Below, piece by piece: positions 1 to 9,300 of a stretch of DNA of 22,596 bases. Both the position numbers and the translations under genes were made by a program. Positions within the stretch are counted from its first letter, which is position 1, and every line of letters begins with the position of its first letter. Source of the DNA: a virus; the IMG/VR virus record IMGVR_UViG_3300042434_000584, positions 1 to 22,596 of that record; one strand, 5' to 3'. Below the pieces are notes generated by a model. The model saw only the letters and a program-made list of their open reading frames with translations. It was not told the origin of the DNA and made no database searches.

Positions 1-33
1 CCTGTTCTGTGCTAATCGGCAAGGATTCCTGAA

Positions 34-444
34 ATGCTACAGCGAGGCCGGAAGAGCTCCGAGGGGCTCTCGGTGGTACGGGTCGCACCCCATGAGAGGG
101 TCGCACCTCCTGATCGCCTTACGGACGACGAGAGCGCGATCTGGCGCGAGATCGTCGCCTCGAAGCCTGCGGACTGGTTCGGTCCCGACAACCTTCCGCT
201 CCTCGAGCACTACTGCACGATGGCCGCGGAATCCCGGCGCGTATCGCGCAAGCTGCGCGAGGTAAGCCCGGAATGCCTCGACGACTACGACCGCCTGATC
301 AACCTACAGACGAAGATCGGCGGACAACTGGCGAGCCTGGCGACGAAGATGCGGCTCACGCAGCAGAGCCGATACGGCGCTCGAGCCGCGGCAACCGCAA
401 GCGATCGCGCGGCTCCGAAGAAACCGTGGGAGTTCGGAGCCTAG
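34..444 (+). CDS. Phage terminase small subunit, P27 family
   Basis: This 136-aa protein is the probable DNA-recognition subunit of the packaging motor: it binds the phage packaging site and hands DNA to the large subunit. The N-terminal half carries the pattern seen in P27-type small terminases: a basic, Pro-rich start, then LTDDESAIWREIV (about residues 29-41) and a helical segment with LLEHYC. The length fits the family. The ATG at 34 follows a purine-rich AAGGA about 9 nt upstream. It is the first gene of the cassette and its end overlaps the terminase large subunit start by 19 nt, the classic TerS-TerL order. The assignment rests on remembered family features plus context; no catalytic motif is expected. 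Confidence 0.9.
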   Translation: MLQRGRKSSEGLSVVRVAPHERVAPPDRLTDDESAIWREIVASKPADWFGPDNLPLLEHYCTMAAESRRVSRKLREVSPECLDDYDRLINLQTKIGGQLASLATKMRLTQQSRYGARAAATASDRAAPKKPWEFGA

Positions 445-1958
445 CTCGAGGCGATCGGAACATCGCCTGGATCGAGGCGACCTGTCGGGTGCCGGAAGGC
501 GCCCATGTCGGGCGACCTGTCGCGCTGCGGGAATTTCAGAAGGAGATCATCCGCGGGATCTACGACTCGCCAACGAGACGAGCGATCGTTTCGTATGGGA
601 GAAAAAACGGGAAGACCTCGCTCTCCGCGTTCCTGCTACTTCTGCACCTCTGCGGACCGGAAGCTCGAGCGAACTCGCAGCTCTTCTCGGCAGCGCAGAG
701 TCGCGACCAGGCGGCGATCCTATTCGCGCTCGCCGCGAAGATCGTCCGAATGTCGCCGGATCTTAACGCGGTCGTCGCGGTACGAGACACAGCGAAGCAG
801 CTCTACTGTCAGGAGCTCGGGACGCTCTACAGAGCGCTCTCTGCCGAAGCCTCGACGGCCTACGGCCTCTCGCCGGTGTTCACCGTACACGACGAGCTCG
901 GACAGGTGAAAGGGCCGCGGAGCGAGTTATACGAAGCGCTCGAGACCGCGAGCGGCGCCCAGGCGGAGCCGCTCTCGATAGTGATCTCGACGCAGGCACC
1001 GACCGACGCGGATCTCCTGTCGGTCCTGATCGACGACGCGAAGAGCGGCGCCGATCCGAAGACGAAGCTCTTCATGTTTTCGGCGGACGAGTCGATGGAC
1101 CCGTTCTCCGACGAAGCGATGAGGGCGGCGAATCCCGCCTTCGGTGATTTTCTGAACCCGACGGAGGTCCGAGAGCAGGCCGCAGCGGCAAAGCGAATGC
1201 CGTCGCGCGAGAGCTCCTATCGGAACCTCGTCTTGAATCAGCGCGTCGATCAGACCTCGCCGTTCGTCCCTCGGGCGATATGGTTACGCAACGGCGCCGA
1301 CCCGGACGAGGCCGCGTTCTACGAGAACTCGGTCTATATTGGGCTCGACCTTTCGGCGCGTAACGACCTGACCGCGCTCGTCGCTGTTACCAGGGACGGC
1401 CGCGGCTACTGGCACACGAAGCCGACCTTCTTCGCGCCGAGCCTGGGACTGACCGACCGGGCCTCGAGGGACCGGGCACCGTATGACGTATGGCGAGATC
1501 GCGGATACCTGGTCGCGACGCCGGGCGCGTCCGTCGACTACGCAGTCGTCGCCGAACAGCTCTGTCAGCTCTGCGACGACTACGACGTCGCCGCGATCGC
1601 CTTCGATCGGTGGCGGATGGATGTCTTCAAGACCGAGCTGTCGCGGCTCGGTCGCGAGCTCCCCCTGGTGGAGTTCGGCCAGGGCTACCGCGACATGGCT
1701 CCGGCGCTTGACGCGCTCGAGGGCGAACTGATGGCCGAGCGCATTCATCACGGCGGACACCCCGTCCTGACCTGGTGCGCTGCGAACGCAGTCGCAACTC
1801 GAGACGCCGCCGGGAATCGCAAACTCGACAAAGCAAAGGCGACCGGCCGCATTGACGGAATGGTCGCTCTCGCAATGGCGATCGGCGCCTACGCGAAGGC
1901 CGCACCCAAGCTCGACGGGCCAAGTGTCTACGAAGAGCGCGGCATCCTGACCATATAA
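426..1958 (+). CDS. Phage terminase large subunit (ATPase and nuclease)
   Basis: This is the 510-aa motor that pumps DNA into the prohead and cuts it. The ATPase half has a Walker A motif GRKNGKTS (58-65), a Walker B VFTVHDE (151-157, D156/E157) and a coupling motif STQAP (188-192). The nuclease half has the acidic residues of an RNase H fold at D308 (IGLDLS), D394 (AFDRW) and D477 (RIDGM). The reading frame is open from an ATG at 273, but the residues before 426 are only the shadow of TerS. GTG at 426 gives a product starting MGVRSLARGDRNIAWIE, and the following RVPEGAHVG is typical of the start of this family. No strong ribosome site precedes it, so it is probably translationally coupled to TerS. 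Confidence 0.96.
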   Translation: MGVRSLARGDRNIAWIEATCRVPEGAHVGRPVALREFQKEIIRGIYDSPTRRAIVSYGRKNGKTSLSAFLLLLHLCGPEARANSQLFSAAQSRDQAAILFALAAKIVRMSPDLNAVVAVRDTAKQLYCQELGTLYRALSAEASTAYGLSPVFTVHDELGQVKGPRSELYEALETASGAQAEPLSIVISTQAPTDADLLSVLIDDAKSGADPKTKLFMFSADESMDPFSDEAMRAANPAFGDFLNPTEVREQAAAAKRMPSRESSYRNLVLNQRVDQTSPFVPRAIWLRNGADPDEAAFYENSVYIGLDLSARNDLTALVAVTRDGRGYWHTKPTFFAPSLGLTDRASRDRAPYDVWRDRGYLVATPGASVDYAVVAEQLCQLCDDYDVAAIAFDRWRMDVFKTELSRLGRELPLVEFGQGYRDMAPALDALEGELMAERIHHGGHPVLTWCAANAVATRDAAGNRKLDKAKATGRIDGMVALAMAIGAYAKAAPKLDGPSVYEERGILTI

Positions 1959-1968
1959 CGAGGTTTCT

Positions 1969-3192
1969 GTGTCCTGGATAGATCGAATCATGCGACGGAA
2001 GAGCGCAGGACAGACCGCGCTCGACCGTTTGATCATGCGCCTCGAGGGCACGAATTCCGCCTCGGGCGTACACGTCAACGAACAGACCGCGATGCGCGTC
2101 GCTGCGGTCTACGCTTGCGTCCGCGTCATCGCCGAGACGATCGGTTCGATGCCGCTCAATATGTACCGGCGCCGGGCCGATGGCGGTCGGGAGCGCGCCG
2201 CGGAGCATCCGCTACAGATCCTACTCCACGACCGACCGAACTCCTGGCAGACCTCGCAGGAGTTCCGCGAAATGTTGACCGAACACGCGCTCCTTCGCGG
2301 GGCCGGGTTCGCGTATATCAACTGGCGCTCGCGCGCCTCAAACATCGTAGACGAGCTGATTCCGATTCACCCGGATCGCATCACTATCAAGCAGCTCCCG
2401 GATATGCAGCTCGTCTACGAGCTTCAACGTGAGGACGGCGACCGGATCGCCTTGCGCGCCGACGAGGTGTTCACGCTTCGCTATCGAACGCGCGACGGTG
2501 TACAGCCGGTCGGTGTCATCGAGTCTGGGCGCGACTCGATCGGTGTCGCCTACGCGACCCAGGAATACGCGGGCCGGTTCTACCGAAACGACGCGACGCC
2601 TGGCGTAGTCTTAAAGCATCCGCAGAAGCTCTCCGCAGAAGCGGCCGGGCGACTGAAAGAGACCTGGAACTCTGCCTACGCCGGAAGCGGCAACGCTCGA
2701 CGGACGGCGCTCCTCGAGGAGGGGATGTCGATCGAGCGGCTCTCGCTCTCGAACGACGACTCGCAGTTCCTACAGACGCGAGAGTTCCAACGCTCGGAGA
2801 TCGCGGGCTTGTTCCGCGTTCCGCCGCACCTGATCGGTGATCTGTCGCGCGCGACGTTCTCAAACATTGAGCACCAGTCGCTCGACTTCCTCGGGCATTG
2901 CATCGGTCCCTGGATGACGCGATGGGAGCAGTCGATCTCGCGCGATCTGATCACGGCGCCGAACACCTACTTCTCGAAGCTCTCACCCGAGGCGCTGCTG
3001 CGCGGAGATCTGAAGTCGCGCTACGACGCCTACGCGATCGGCCGGAACTGGGGATGGCTCTCGGTGAACGACGTCCGTCGTCTCGAGGACATGAACCCGA
3101 TCGACGAGGGCGAGGTGTATCTGCAACCGCTCAACATGACCGCGGCAGGAATGCCGCCGAATTCAGACGTCGCGCCGAACGGCGCGGCATGA
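1969..3192 (+). CDS. Phage portal protein, HK97 family
   Basis: This 407-aa protein should form the dodecameric ring at one capsid vertex through which DNA enters and leaves and to which the tail attaches. The near N-terminal AAVYACVRVIAETIGSMPL is a hallmark of HK97-type portals, and later blocks such as FRVPPHLIGDLSRATFSN and the LRGDLKSRYDAYAIGRNWG region fit the same family. The start is GTG at 1969, preceded by AACGAGG with a short spacer. It lies 10 nt after the TerL stop, and its TGA overlaps a possible ATG of the next gene. Size and neighbours (TerL before, protease after) match the standard HK97 head order. Confidence 0.97.
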   Translation: MSWIDRIMRRKSAGQTALDRLIMRLEGTNSASGVHVNEQTAMRVAAVYACVRVIAETIGSMPLNMYRRRADGGRERAAEHPLQILLHDRPNSWQTSQEFREMLTEHALLRGAGFAYINWRSRASNIVDELIPIHPDRITIKQLPDMQLVYELQREDGDRIALRADEVFTLRYRTRDGVQPVGVIESGRDSIGVAYATQEYAGRFYRNDATPGVVLKHPQKLSAEAAGRLKETWNSAYAGSGNARRTALLEEGMSIERLSLSNDDSQFLQTREFQRSEIAGLFRVPPHLIGDLSRATFSNIEHQSLDFLGHCIGPWMTRWEQSISRDLITAPNTYFSKLSPEALLRGDLKSRYDAYAIGRNWGWLSVNDVRRLEDMNPIDEGEVYLQPLNMTAAGMPPNSDVAPNGAA

Positions 3193-3203
3193 GGATCAAA
3201 GAA

Positions 3204-3860
3204 ATGGAAACGAAACGATTGAAGGTAGTCGCCGAAATTAAGGCGGTCGACGACTCCGGTGTGATCGAGGGCTACGGCTCGGTCTTTGGCAACCTCGACA
3301 GCTACAGCGACATCGTCGCGCCTGGCGCGTTCGCGAAGTCGCTCGAGGAGGCGAAGGCCTCTGGCCGGATGCCTGCGATGCTCTGGCAGCACAACCCCGA
3401 AGAGCCGATCGGTGTCTGGACGGAAATGCGCGAGGACGATCGCGGGCTCTTCGTCAAGGGCAAGCTCGCCGACACGCAGCGCGGCAACGAGGCGCGCGAG
3501 CTGATCAAGCTCGGCGCGCTGACCGGGCTCTCGATCGGATACACGACTCGGTCATACCAGGTCGACCGCGAGCAGGACTCGCGAATCCTGACCGACGTTC
3601 AGCTCTGGGAAGTTTCGCCGGTGACATTCCCGGCCAATTCCGAGGCCCGGATCACGGGCGTCAAAGCGAGCGACATCAGCTCGCCAAAAGATTTCGAGAG
3701 GTTCCTGCGTGACGCTGGATTCTCTCGCAAAGAAGCCAAGCAAATAACAGCGCATGGCTTCGGTGACTCGGCTCTGTGTGACGCAGAGATCGAGGACACA
3801 GCAGAGAACGACCTCGCCGATCACATCAAGCGAACGGTCGAGGAGCTCGCGTCAAAGTGA
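3204..3860 (+). CDS. HK97 family prohead protease (peptidase S78)
   Basis: This 218-aa serine protease should cleave the N-terminal delta domain of the capsid protein during head maturation. The visible catalytic candidates are H63 in LWQHNPEEPIG and S110 in LTGLSIGY, with the conserved WEVSPVTFPAN block (135-145) after them. The C-terminal part (DFERFLRDAGFSRKEA) is the tail usually seen in this family. I chose ATG at 3204 because GAGGA lies about 8 nt upstream. An in-frame ATG at 3189 overlaps the portal stop as ATGA and would add five residues (MRIKE), but it has no ribosome site. It sits between portal and capsid genes as in HK97. Confidence 0.95.
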   Translation: METKRLKVVAEIKAVDDSGVIEGYGSVFGNLDSYSDIVAPGAFAKSLEEAKASGRMPAMLWQHNPEEPIGVWTEMREDDRGLFVKGKLADTQRGNEARELIKLGALTGLSIGYTTRSYQVDREQDSRILTDVQLWEVSPVTFPANSEARITGVKASDISSPKDFERFLRDAGFSRKEAKQITAHGFGDSALCDAEIEDTAENDLADHIKRTVEELASK

Positions 3861-3899
3861 GCGGAACCATTTAGTCATTCATTCTTTGAGGTAATCAAA
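3861..3899 (+). promoter_or_regulatory. AT-rich leader and strong ribosome site of the capsid gene
   Basis: The 39 nt between protease and capsid genes are clearly richer in A and T than their GC-rich surroundings. They end in TGAGGTAATCAAA before the ATG, a good Shine-Dalgarno with an unstructured AT spacer. This fits a highly translated major capsid gene. I see no convincing -35/-10 pair, so a promoter here is not claimed. Confidence 0.5.
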
Positions 3900-5117
3900 A
3901 TGTCAATCGAAGTGAAGAGCGCCGTCGATGCGCTCGCAAAAGTAGTCACCGACGAGCGTTCAGCTCGCGAGGTGTTCGAGAAGCGTTCGGACAGCGAGCG
4001 CAAGGAGTTCGAGGCCAAGGCTGACGCAGAGTTCGCCAAGGTTCAGAAGTCGCTCGAGGAAGTGAACGTCAAGCTCGGTCGCATCACGATCGCTGGCGCT
4101 GGCGAGGGCAAGAAGGACGACGAGCACAAGTCGGCCTTCGTGAACTACATCCGCAGCCCGCGCGACCAGAAGGCGATCGCTGCTCTCCAGGACGCCGAGC
4201 GGAAGGCCGTCTACACGACCGGCTCGGGTGGCTCTGCGGCGGGCGGCTATGCCGTGCCGGAGGAGATCTCCCGAGCGATCGTGACGCAGCTCTACAACAT
4301 CTCGCCGATGCGCCAGGTCGCAAACGTAGTGACCGCGTCGAGCCCGGATTACAAGATCCTGGTCGACACGCTCGGTACGGGCACCTCCTGGGCCGGTGAG
4401 AACGGCGCGCGCTCGGAGAGCAACACGCCGCAGCTCGGCGAAGTGGCTCCGACGTTCGGCACGCTCTACGCCTACCCGAAGGCCTCCGAGGAGTCACTGA
4501 ACGACATCTTCTTCGATGTCGCCGGATGGCTGACGAACTCGGTGTCGCTGGCGTTTGCTGCGGCGGAAGGGACTGCATTCACCTCTGGCAACGGCACCAA
4601 CAAGCCGACCGGCTTGATGGTCGCCACGAAGAGCGCGAACGACGATGCGAGCCTCGCGTTTGGTTCGCACCAGTTCGTGCTCTCGGGCGCGGCTGCGGAC
4701 TTTGCGGCCTCCAACCCGTCGGACGCTTTGATCACCCTGATCCACAAGCTGAAAGCGGGCTACCGCGCGAACGCTCGGTTCATGATGAACAAGGGCGTCC
4801 TCGCGTCGGTTCGCAAGTTCAAGGACGCCGAGGGGAACTACCTCTGGGCGCCGGGCCTTGCGGCTGGAATGCCGAGCACCCTGCTCGGTTACGCGGTCGT
4901 CGAGAACGAGGACATGGCCGATGTGGCCGCGAATGCGTTCCCGATCGCCTTCGGCGACTTCCGTGCGGGTTACACGATCGTCGACCTCGTCGGCCTTCGC
5001 GTGACGATGGACGAAGTCACCTCGCCGGGTCAGGTGAAGTGGATCTTCCGCAAGCGCGTCGGTGGCAAGGTCACCGACAACCAGGCGGTCAAGGTTCTCA
5101 AGATCGCCGCGGCCTAA
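3900..5117 (+). CDS. Phage major capsid protein, HK97 gp5 family
   Basis: This 405-aa protein should build the icosahedral shell. Residues 1-60 are charged and helical (a coiled-coil delta or scaffold-like domain) and would be removed by the upstream protease. Then comes a flexible N-arm with TTGSGGSAAGGYAVPEEI (106-123), a signature of HK97-fold capsids, followed by the fold proper (LYNISPMRQVANVV, then the WAGENGARSES region). The C-terminus has GDFRAGYTIVDLVGLRV and an FRKRVGGKV block typical of the family. The exact cleavage site cannot be read. The ATG at 3900 has a strong ribosome site. A large hairpin follows the stop codon. Confidence 0.97.
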   Translation: MSIEVKSAVDALAKVVTDERSAREVFEKRSDSERKEFEAKADAEFAKVQKSLEEVNVKLGRITIAGAGEGKKDDEHKSAFVNYIRSPRDQKAIAALQDAERKAVYTTGSGGSAAGGYAVPEEISRAIVTQLYNISPMRQVANVVTASSPDYKILVDTLGTGTSWAGENGARSESNTPQLGEVAPTFGTLYAYPKASEESLNDIFFDVAGWLTNSVSLAFAAAEGTAFTSGNGTNKPTGLMVATKSANDDASLAFGSHQFVLSGAAADFAASNPSDALITLIHKLKAGYRANARFMMNKGVLASVRKFKDAEGNYLWAPGLAAGMPSTLLGYAVVENEDMADVAANAFPIAFGDFRAGYTIVDLVGLRVTMDEVTSPGQVKWIFRKRVGGKVTDNQAVKVLKIAAA

Positions 5118-5132
5118 TCAGCCAGGAGCCAA

Positions 5133-5162
5133 CCAGGGCGGGAGGGCAACCTCCCGCTCTGG
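5133..5162 (+). promoter_or_regulatory. 13-bp hairpin with GCAA loop after the capsid gene
   Basis: CCAGGGCGGGAGG (5133-5145) pairs with CCTCCCGCTCTGG (5150-5162) around a GCAA tetraloop: 13 bp with a single G-U pair. It starts 15 nt after the capsid stop and ends 8 nt before the next ATG (5171). No T-run follows, so it is not a standard terminator. It may stabilise or process the capsid mRNA, or control translation of the next gene: an AGGA at 5124-5127 would be about 13 nt from the ATG once the hairpin is looped out. Confidence 0.75.
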
Positions 5163-5170
5163 TCTTCCGC

Positions 5171-5407
5171 ATGAAGACTATCGTCAAGCATCCGTTCCGG
5201 GGCGTCCCGGACGGCGAATATCACGCGCGCGACTACCAGGTCGGCGACGAGCTCACGGGCGAACTCGCAGACGTCGCGCTTCTTAACGGATGGGCAGCTC
5301 GAGCAGGAGCGCCCGGTCCTACCGAAACCCAGGCGCTCGGCGGTGCGCCGGAACCGTTTCGCGAAACTCAAGGGACGACCGTGCGTCGTCGTCGCGAGCG
5401 GGCCTAG
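5171..5407 (+). CDS. Small phage head-region protein, unknown function
   Basis: This 78-aa protein begins MKTIVKHPFRGVPDGEY and continues with DYQVGDELTGELADVALLNGWA. That pattern of a short beta-rich N-terminus and a residue stretch ending in a Trp recurs in small proteins next to capsid genes, but I cannot assign a role. The C-terminus is Pro/Gly-rich and then strongly basic (VRRRRERA). It has no ordinary ribosome site: a 13-bp hairpin occupies the space just before its ATG. Its last 65 nt overlap the next gene in another frame, so the basic tail may be partly shaped by that overlap. Confidence 0.75.
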   Translation: MKTIVKHPFRGVPDGEYHARDYQVGDELTGELADVALLNGWAARAGAPGPTETQALGGAPEPFRETQGTTVRRRRERA

Positions 5408-5936
5408 TCTTACCGCGCAGGACGTCGACTACTGCCGCGATCGCGCGGCGGTGATTGTCGTCAACGACAACTACAAGCTCGCACCCTGGGCCGACGTGCT
5501 CTACGCCGCGGACCCGGAATGGTGGGATCTCCACCAGGGCGCGCCGAGCTTCAAAGGTTTACGAGTAACGCAGGACGCCGGAGCCGCTCGACGGTGGCGT
5601 CTGCATTACATCGAGAGCATCGACCGGCAGGGCTTCTCGCTCGAGCCTGGTCGCATACATCGCGGCGACAACTCGGGATTCCAGGCATTGAACATTGCCG
5701 CCCTCTCGAGCTGCTCGCCGATCGTCCTGCTCGGCTTCGACATGAAGATGTCTGGCTCGAGGCGGCATTGGTTCGGCGATCATCCCGGCGCGCTCAATAA
5801 GGGCTCGCCGTATCAGGTCTTCGCGTCCGCCTTTAACGAGGCGGCGCAACGTCATCCAGAGTTCGAGATTTACAACGCAACACGCGACTCGGCGCTTGAA
5901 TGCTTCCCGCGGGCAGCACTCCGAGACGTGATCTAA
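5343..5936 (+). CDS. Rossmann-like phage protein with SGPSL motif (DUF115/MptE-like)
   Basis: The 197-aa product has a first beta strand and loop CVVVASGPSL (14-23), NDNYKLAPWADVLYAADPEWW (41-61, quoted only in outline), GDNSGFQ (108-114), LLGFDM (129-134) and HWFGDHP (142-148). This motif set recurs in phage proteins resembling the DUF115/MptE-like and sialyltransferase-like Rossmann fold, so a nucleotide-sugar or related cofactor may be bound at the SGPSL loop. The activity is unproven. It starts at GTG 5343, overlapping the preceding gene by 65 nt; there is no later in-frame start before the conserved SGPSL motif. Its place in a head cassette suggests modification of a virion or host surface component, which is inference. 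Confidence 0.83.
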   Translation: MRRNRFAKLKGRPCVVVASGPSLTAQDVDYCRDRAAVIVVNDNYKLAPWADVLYAADPEWWDLHQGAPSFKGLRVTQDAGAARRWRLHYIESIDRQGFSLEPGRIHRGDNSGFQALNIAALSSCSPIVLLGFDMKMSGSRRHWFGDHPGALNKGSPYQVFASAFNEAAQRHPEFEIYNATRDSALECFPRAALRDVI

Positions 5937-5949
5937 CAGGAGAGAAAAA

Positions 5950-6381
5950 ATGTCCAAGGGCAATACATTCGAGAATGACCTGATGAAGCTGTTTTTCCAG
6001 GGAACGGCGATCGCCAACCTGGCAGACAACGCGGCAAGCTCGCCGAACACGAACCTCTTCGTCTCGCTGCACACCGCCGATCCTGGCGAGGCGGGCAATC
6101 AGACGACGAGCGAGGCGTCATACACCGGCTACGCTCGAGTCGCCGTCGCGCGCACCTCTGGCGGCTGGACCGTGACGAACAACTCCGTCACGAACGCCGC
6201 AGCGATCACCTTCCCGCAATGCACCGGGGGCTCGAACACGATCTCCCACTTCGCGGTCGGTACGGCCTCGAGCGGCGCAGGAAAGATTCTCTACAAGGGC
6301 GCGCTCACCGCGTCGCTCGCTGTGTCGAACTTGATCATCCCGGAATTTGCCTCGAGCACCCTCACGATCTCCGAGGAATAA
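5950..6381 (+). CDS. Small phage tail fibre-type protein (TADPG motif)
   Basis: This 143-aa beta-rich protein has an N-terminal helix (FENDLMKLFFQGTA), then LFVSLHTADPGEAG (about 36-49), GYARVAV, a TFPQC block, SHFAVG and a closing LYKGALTASLAV. This order matches a widespread family of small phage proteins often labelled tail fibre protein or Gp80-like. Its exact place in the virion is not known to me. The ATG at 5950 has an excellent ribosome site (AGGAGAG). It sits directly before the large fibre, 6 nt from its GTG, so co-translation with the fibre is likely. Confidence 0.83.
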   Translation: MSKGNTFENDLMKLFFQGTAIANLADNAASSPNTNLFVSLHTADPGEAGNQTTSEASYTGYARVAVARTSGGWTVTNNSVTNAAAITFPQCTGGSNTISHFAVGTASSGAGKILYKGALTASLAVSNLIIPEFASSTLTISEE

Positions 6382-6387
6382 TCGAAC

Positions 6388-9300
6388 GTGGCAACGATCG
6401 TCACTCGCGCGGGTAAGGGCGCCGCCCTTACTCACCAGGAAGTCGACGCCAACTTCACCGGCCTCAATACCGAGCTCGGGCAGAAGGAGGTCGCATCGAA
6501 CAAGGGCGTCGCCAATGGCTACGCCTCCCTCGATGCCGCCGGGAAGGTTCCGTCCGCGCAGCTTCCGTCCTATGTGGACGATGTTGTCGAGGTCGCGAAC
6601 TTTGCGTCGCTCCCTGGTACGGGCGAGACGGGCAAGATCTACGTCACGATCGACACGAATAAAACCTACCGATGGACTGGCTCGACCTACATCGAGATCA
6701 GCGCCTCGCCTGGTTCGACCGACTCGCTCGCTGAAGGATCGACAAATCTCTACTTCACCCAGGCTCGAGCTCGCGCATCAGTATCCGCGTCGGGCTCGCT
6801 GTCCTATAACTCGACAACTGGTGTCTTTTCGTTCTCCGACGCGGTGACTTCTGTCGCCGGGCGGACCGGCGCCGTCACGCTCACCTCTAGCGACGTCGGC
6901 CTTGCCAACGTCGAGAACAAAAGCTCCGCGACCATTCGCGGTGAGATTACCTCGGGCAACGTCACGACCGCGCTCGGGTTTACGCCGCTCAATCGCGCGA
7001 CAGTTACTGGCGACTGGAACGTCAAGACCAACGGTCAAGCGTCTCTCATTTCCGGTGGCACTAACAACCACAACGGCACCACCACAACCTCCGGCATATA
7101 CCTTCCGCACTCAACTGCGGGATACGGGGTCCAAATAGGCGGTCGCCTAAACACGCTGTGGTTTCGCACGGAAGAAAATAACGTCTGGGACTCGTGGCGA
7201 GTTCTCCTTCATAGCGGTAATTACAACAGCTATTCGCCAACGCTAACTGGTACCGGGGCATCGGGGACTTGGGGAATTTCTATTACCGGGTCGTCCGCAT
7301 CAACGACAGGTAATGCGGCAACCGCAACCGCGTTACAAACAGCTCGCGCGATCAACGGCGTGAGCTTCAACGGCACAGCAGACATTACTGTCGCCGACTC
7401 GACAAAACTGCCGCTCGCGGGCGGAACAATGACCGGAGCGATCACATTCGCTGCCGGGCAGACATGGCCGACCTTCAACCAAAACACCACCGGCAGCGCC
7501 GCGACGCTGACCACCGGGCGCACCATTGGGATGACCGGCGACGTCACATGGACGAGCGGCTCATTCAATGGCTCGGCAAACGTAACGGGTACCGCCACGC
7601 TTGCAAACTCTGGCGTGACGGCTGGCACCTATACAAAGGTCACGGTCGACGCAAAGGGTCGCGTAACTTCTGCGACGACGTTAGCGGCTGGCGATGTTCC
7701 TACGCTTAATCAAAACACAACTGGCAGCGCAGCTACGCTGACAACGGCTCGCACGATCAACGGCACATCGTTCAACGGTAGCGCGAACATCACGACCGCG
7801 AACTGGGGCACAGCGCGAACGCTGACGATTGGCAGCACCGGCAAGTCGGTCGACGGCAGCGCAAACGTCTCGTGGTCGCTTGCGGAAATCGGTGCGCTTG
7901 CATCGGGAGCCAAGGCAGCGGATGCCGACCTACTCGACGGCTACAACAGCACCGCGTTCTCTGGTCCGGTCAGCACGATCAAGCAGTTCTTTTGGAACGA
8001 CCTCGCCGCTTCTGGTACGCAGGCAAGGACGTTTGAGATTGCGCGTCTTGGCATCGACTACAACGACTGGAATGGCGGCAGCGGCCCGTTTGAGGTCGAG
8101 CTATATGAGGGCTACTACTCTCGCGGTCTAAAGAAGAGGTACGTCATTCACTGGGGCTACACCAACACCTACGGCATACAGCTTGTCGAGTACAGCGGCA
8201 ACGGCGACAACAATTTCCAATGCCGCGTGGGAGCGCCGGTTTTGGTCAGCGGAGACAACTACTATCTCCCTGTTTTCGTCGACGTAAAGTACTACGCCTA
8301 CTGCGACGTTCGCGTCACCACAAACCGAGACATCACGGCAAGCAACCCGCCTGCTATCGGCACAACGTTCATCAACGCATCGCCTAGCGCGACAAACATC
8401 TCGGACTTCACCGCCGACAGCACGGTCAACTTTGCGTCGACGACGGCGGTGCAGATCAGCGGAAGTCAGCTTCTCCATGCCGGGAACTTTAGCAGCTACG
8501 CCCTGCCATTAACCGGCGGCAGCATCACCGGCAACATTACGCTCACGCAGGGAACCGACCGTTTAATCTCCATCGGCAGTTCAACGAACTGGTCTTACAC
8601 GCTAAAGAGCGAAGGCGACCAATTCCGTCTGTACGACGGCAACGGCACCAACTTCCTGTACGGCGTCTACAACGGTGGCGGGACTGGAAAGTATCTCCAG
8701 CTTCTCGGCAGCAACTTCGTCGTCAACAATAACGGCACCGTAACTGCATCGGGCAATCAGATTCTTCACGCCGGTAACGTCGGTTCCTACGCGCTGCCTA
8801 TTGGCGGTGGGACGATTACCGGAAGCCGCCCGATTCAAATCGATACTGGTGGCGGCTTCATTGCGATGACTGCCAACGCTGGCGGCTGGTCAATGGGGAC
8901 GTATTACAAAGGGAGCGCTGGTACCACTCGCGCTGGATTCGGCGCTTTAGGTAGCGCTGATAGCCTGACGTGGGCATGGATCGGGACGGGGTACGAAAAC
9001 CCGTGGATGACGCTCAACGGCAGCGCCGTAAACTCACTTGTCGCGCTTCAGCAAAGCGGAAATCAAGTTCTCCACGCCGCAAACTACAGCAGCTATGCGC
9101 TCCCATTAAGCGGCGGGACAATCACCGGAACTGTAAGCATAAACGGCGGCGGCTCGCAGCCGCTTAACCTCACGACGAGCAGCAGCAGCCCGTGGGGCTT
9201 CGGACTTACTAGAAGCGATGCTGGGGTTTCAAGCAAAATCTTTTTGCATAACGGCAGCGGAAGCTGGGCTTGGGTGTACGAACACAACCCGGTTTTCTAC

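Noticed and set aside
602-608. Slippery-looking A AAA AAC heptamer in the terminase large subunit gene
   Set aside because: It encodes the Arg-Lys-Asn of the Walker A loop, and no useful protein follows in the -1 frame.
1284-2208. Long reverse-strand frames opposite terminase and portal
   Set aside because: They overlap clearly real genes, have no recognisable domains and show the Arg/Ala-rich composition of antisense shadows in GC-rich DNA.
3189-3203. Earlier ATG for the protease, overlapping the portal stop as ATGA
   Set aside because: It is possible, but it lacks a ribosome site, whereas ATG 3204 has GAGGA at good spacing. The five added residues carry no family signal.
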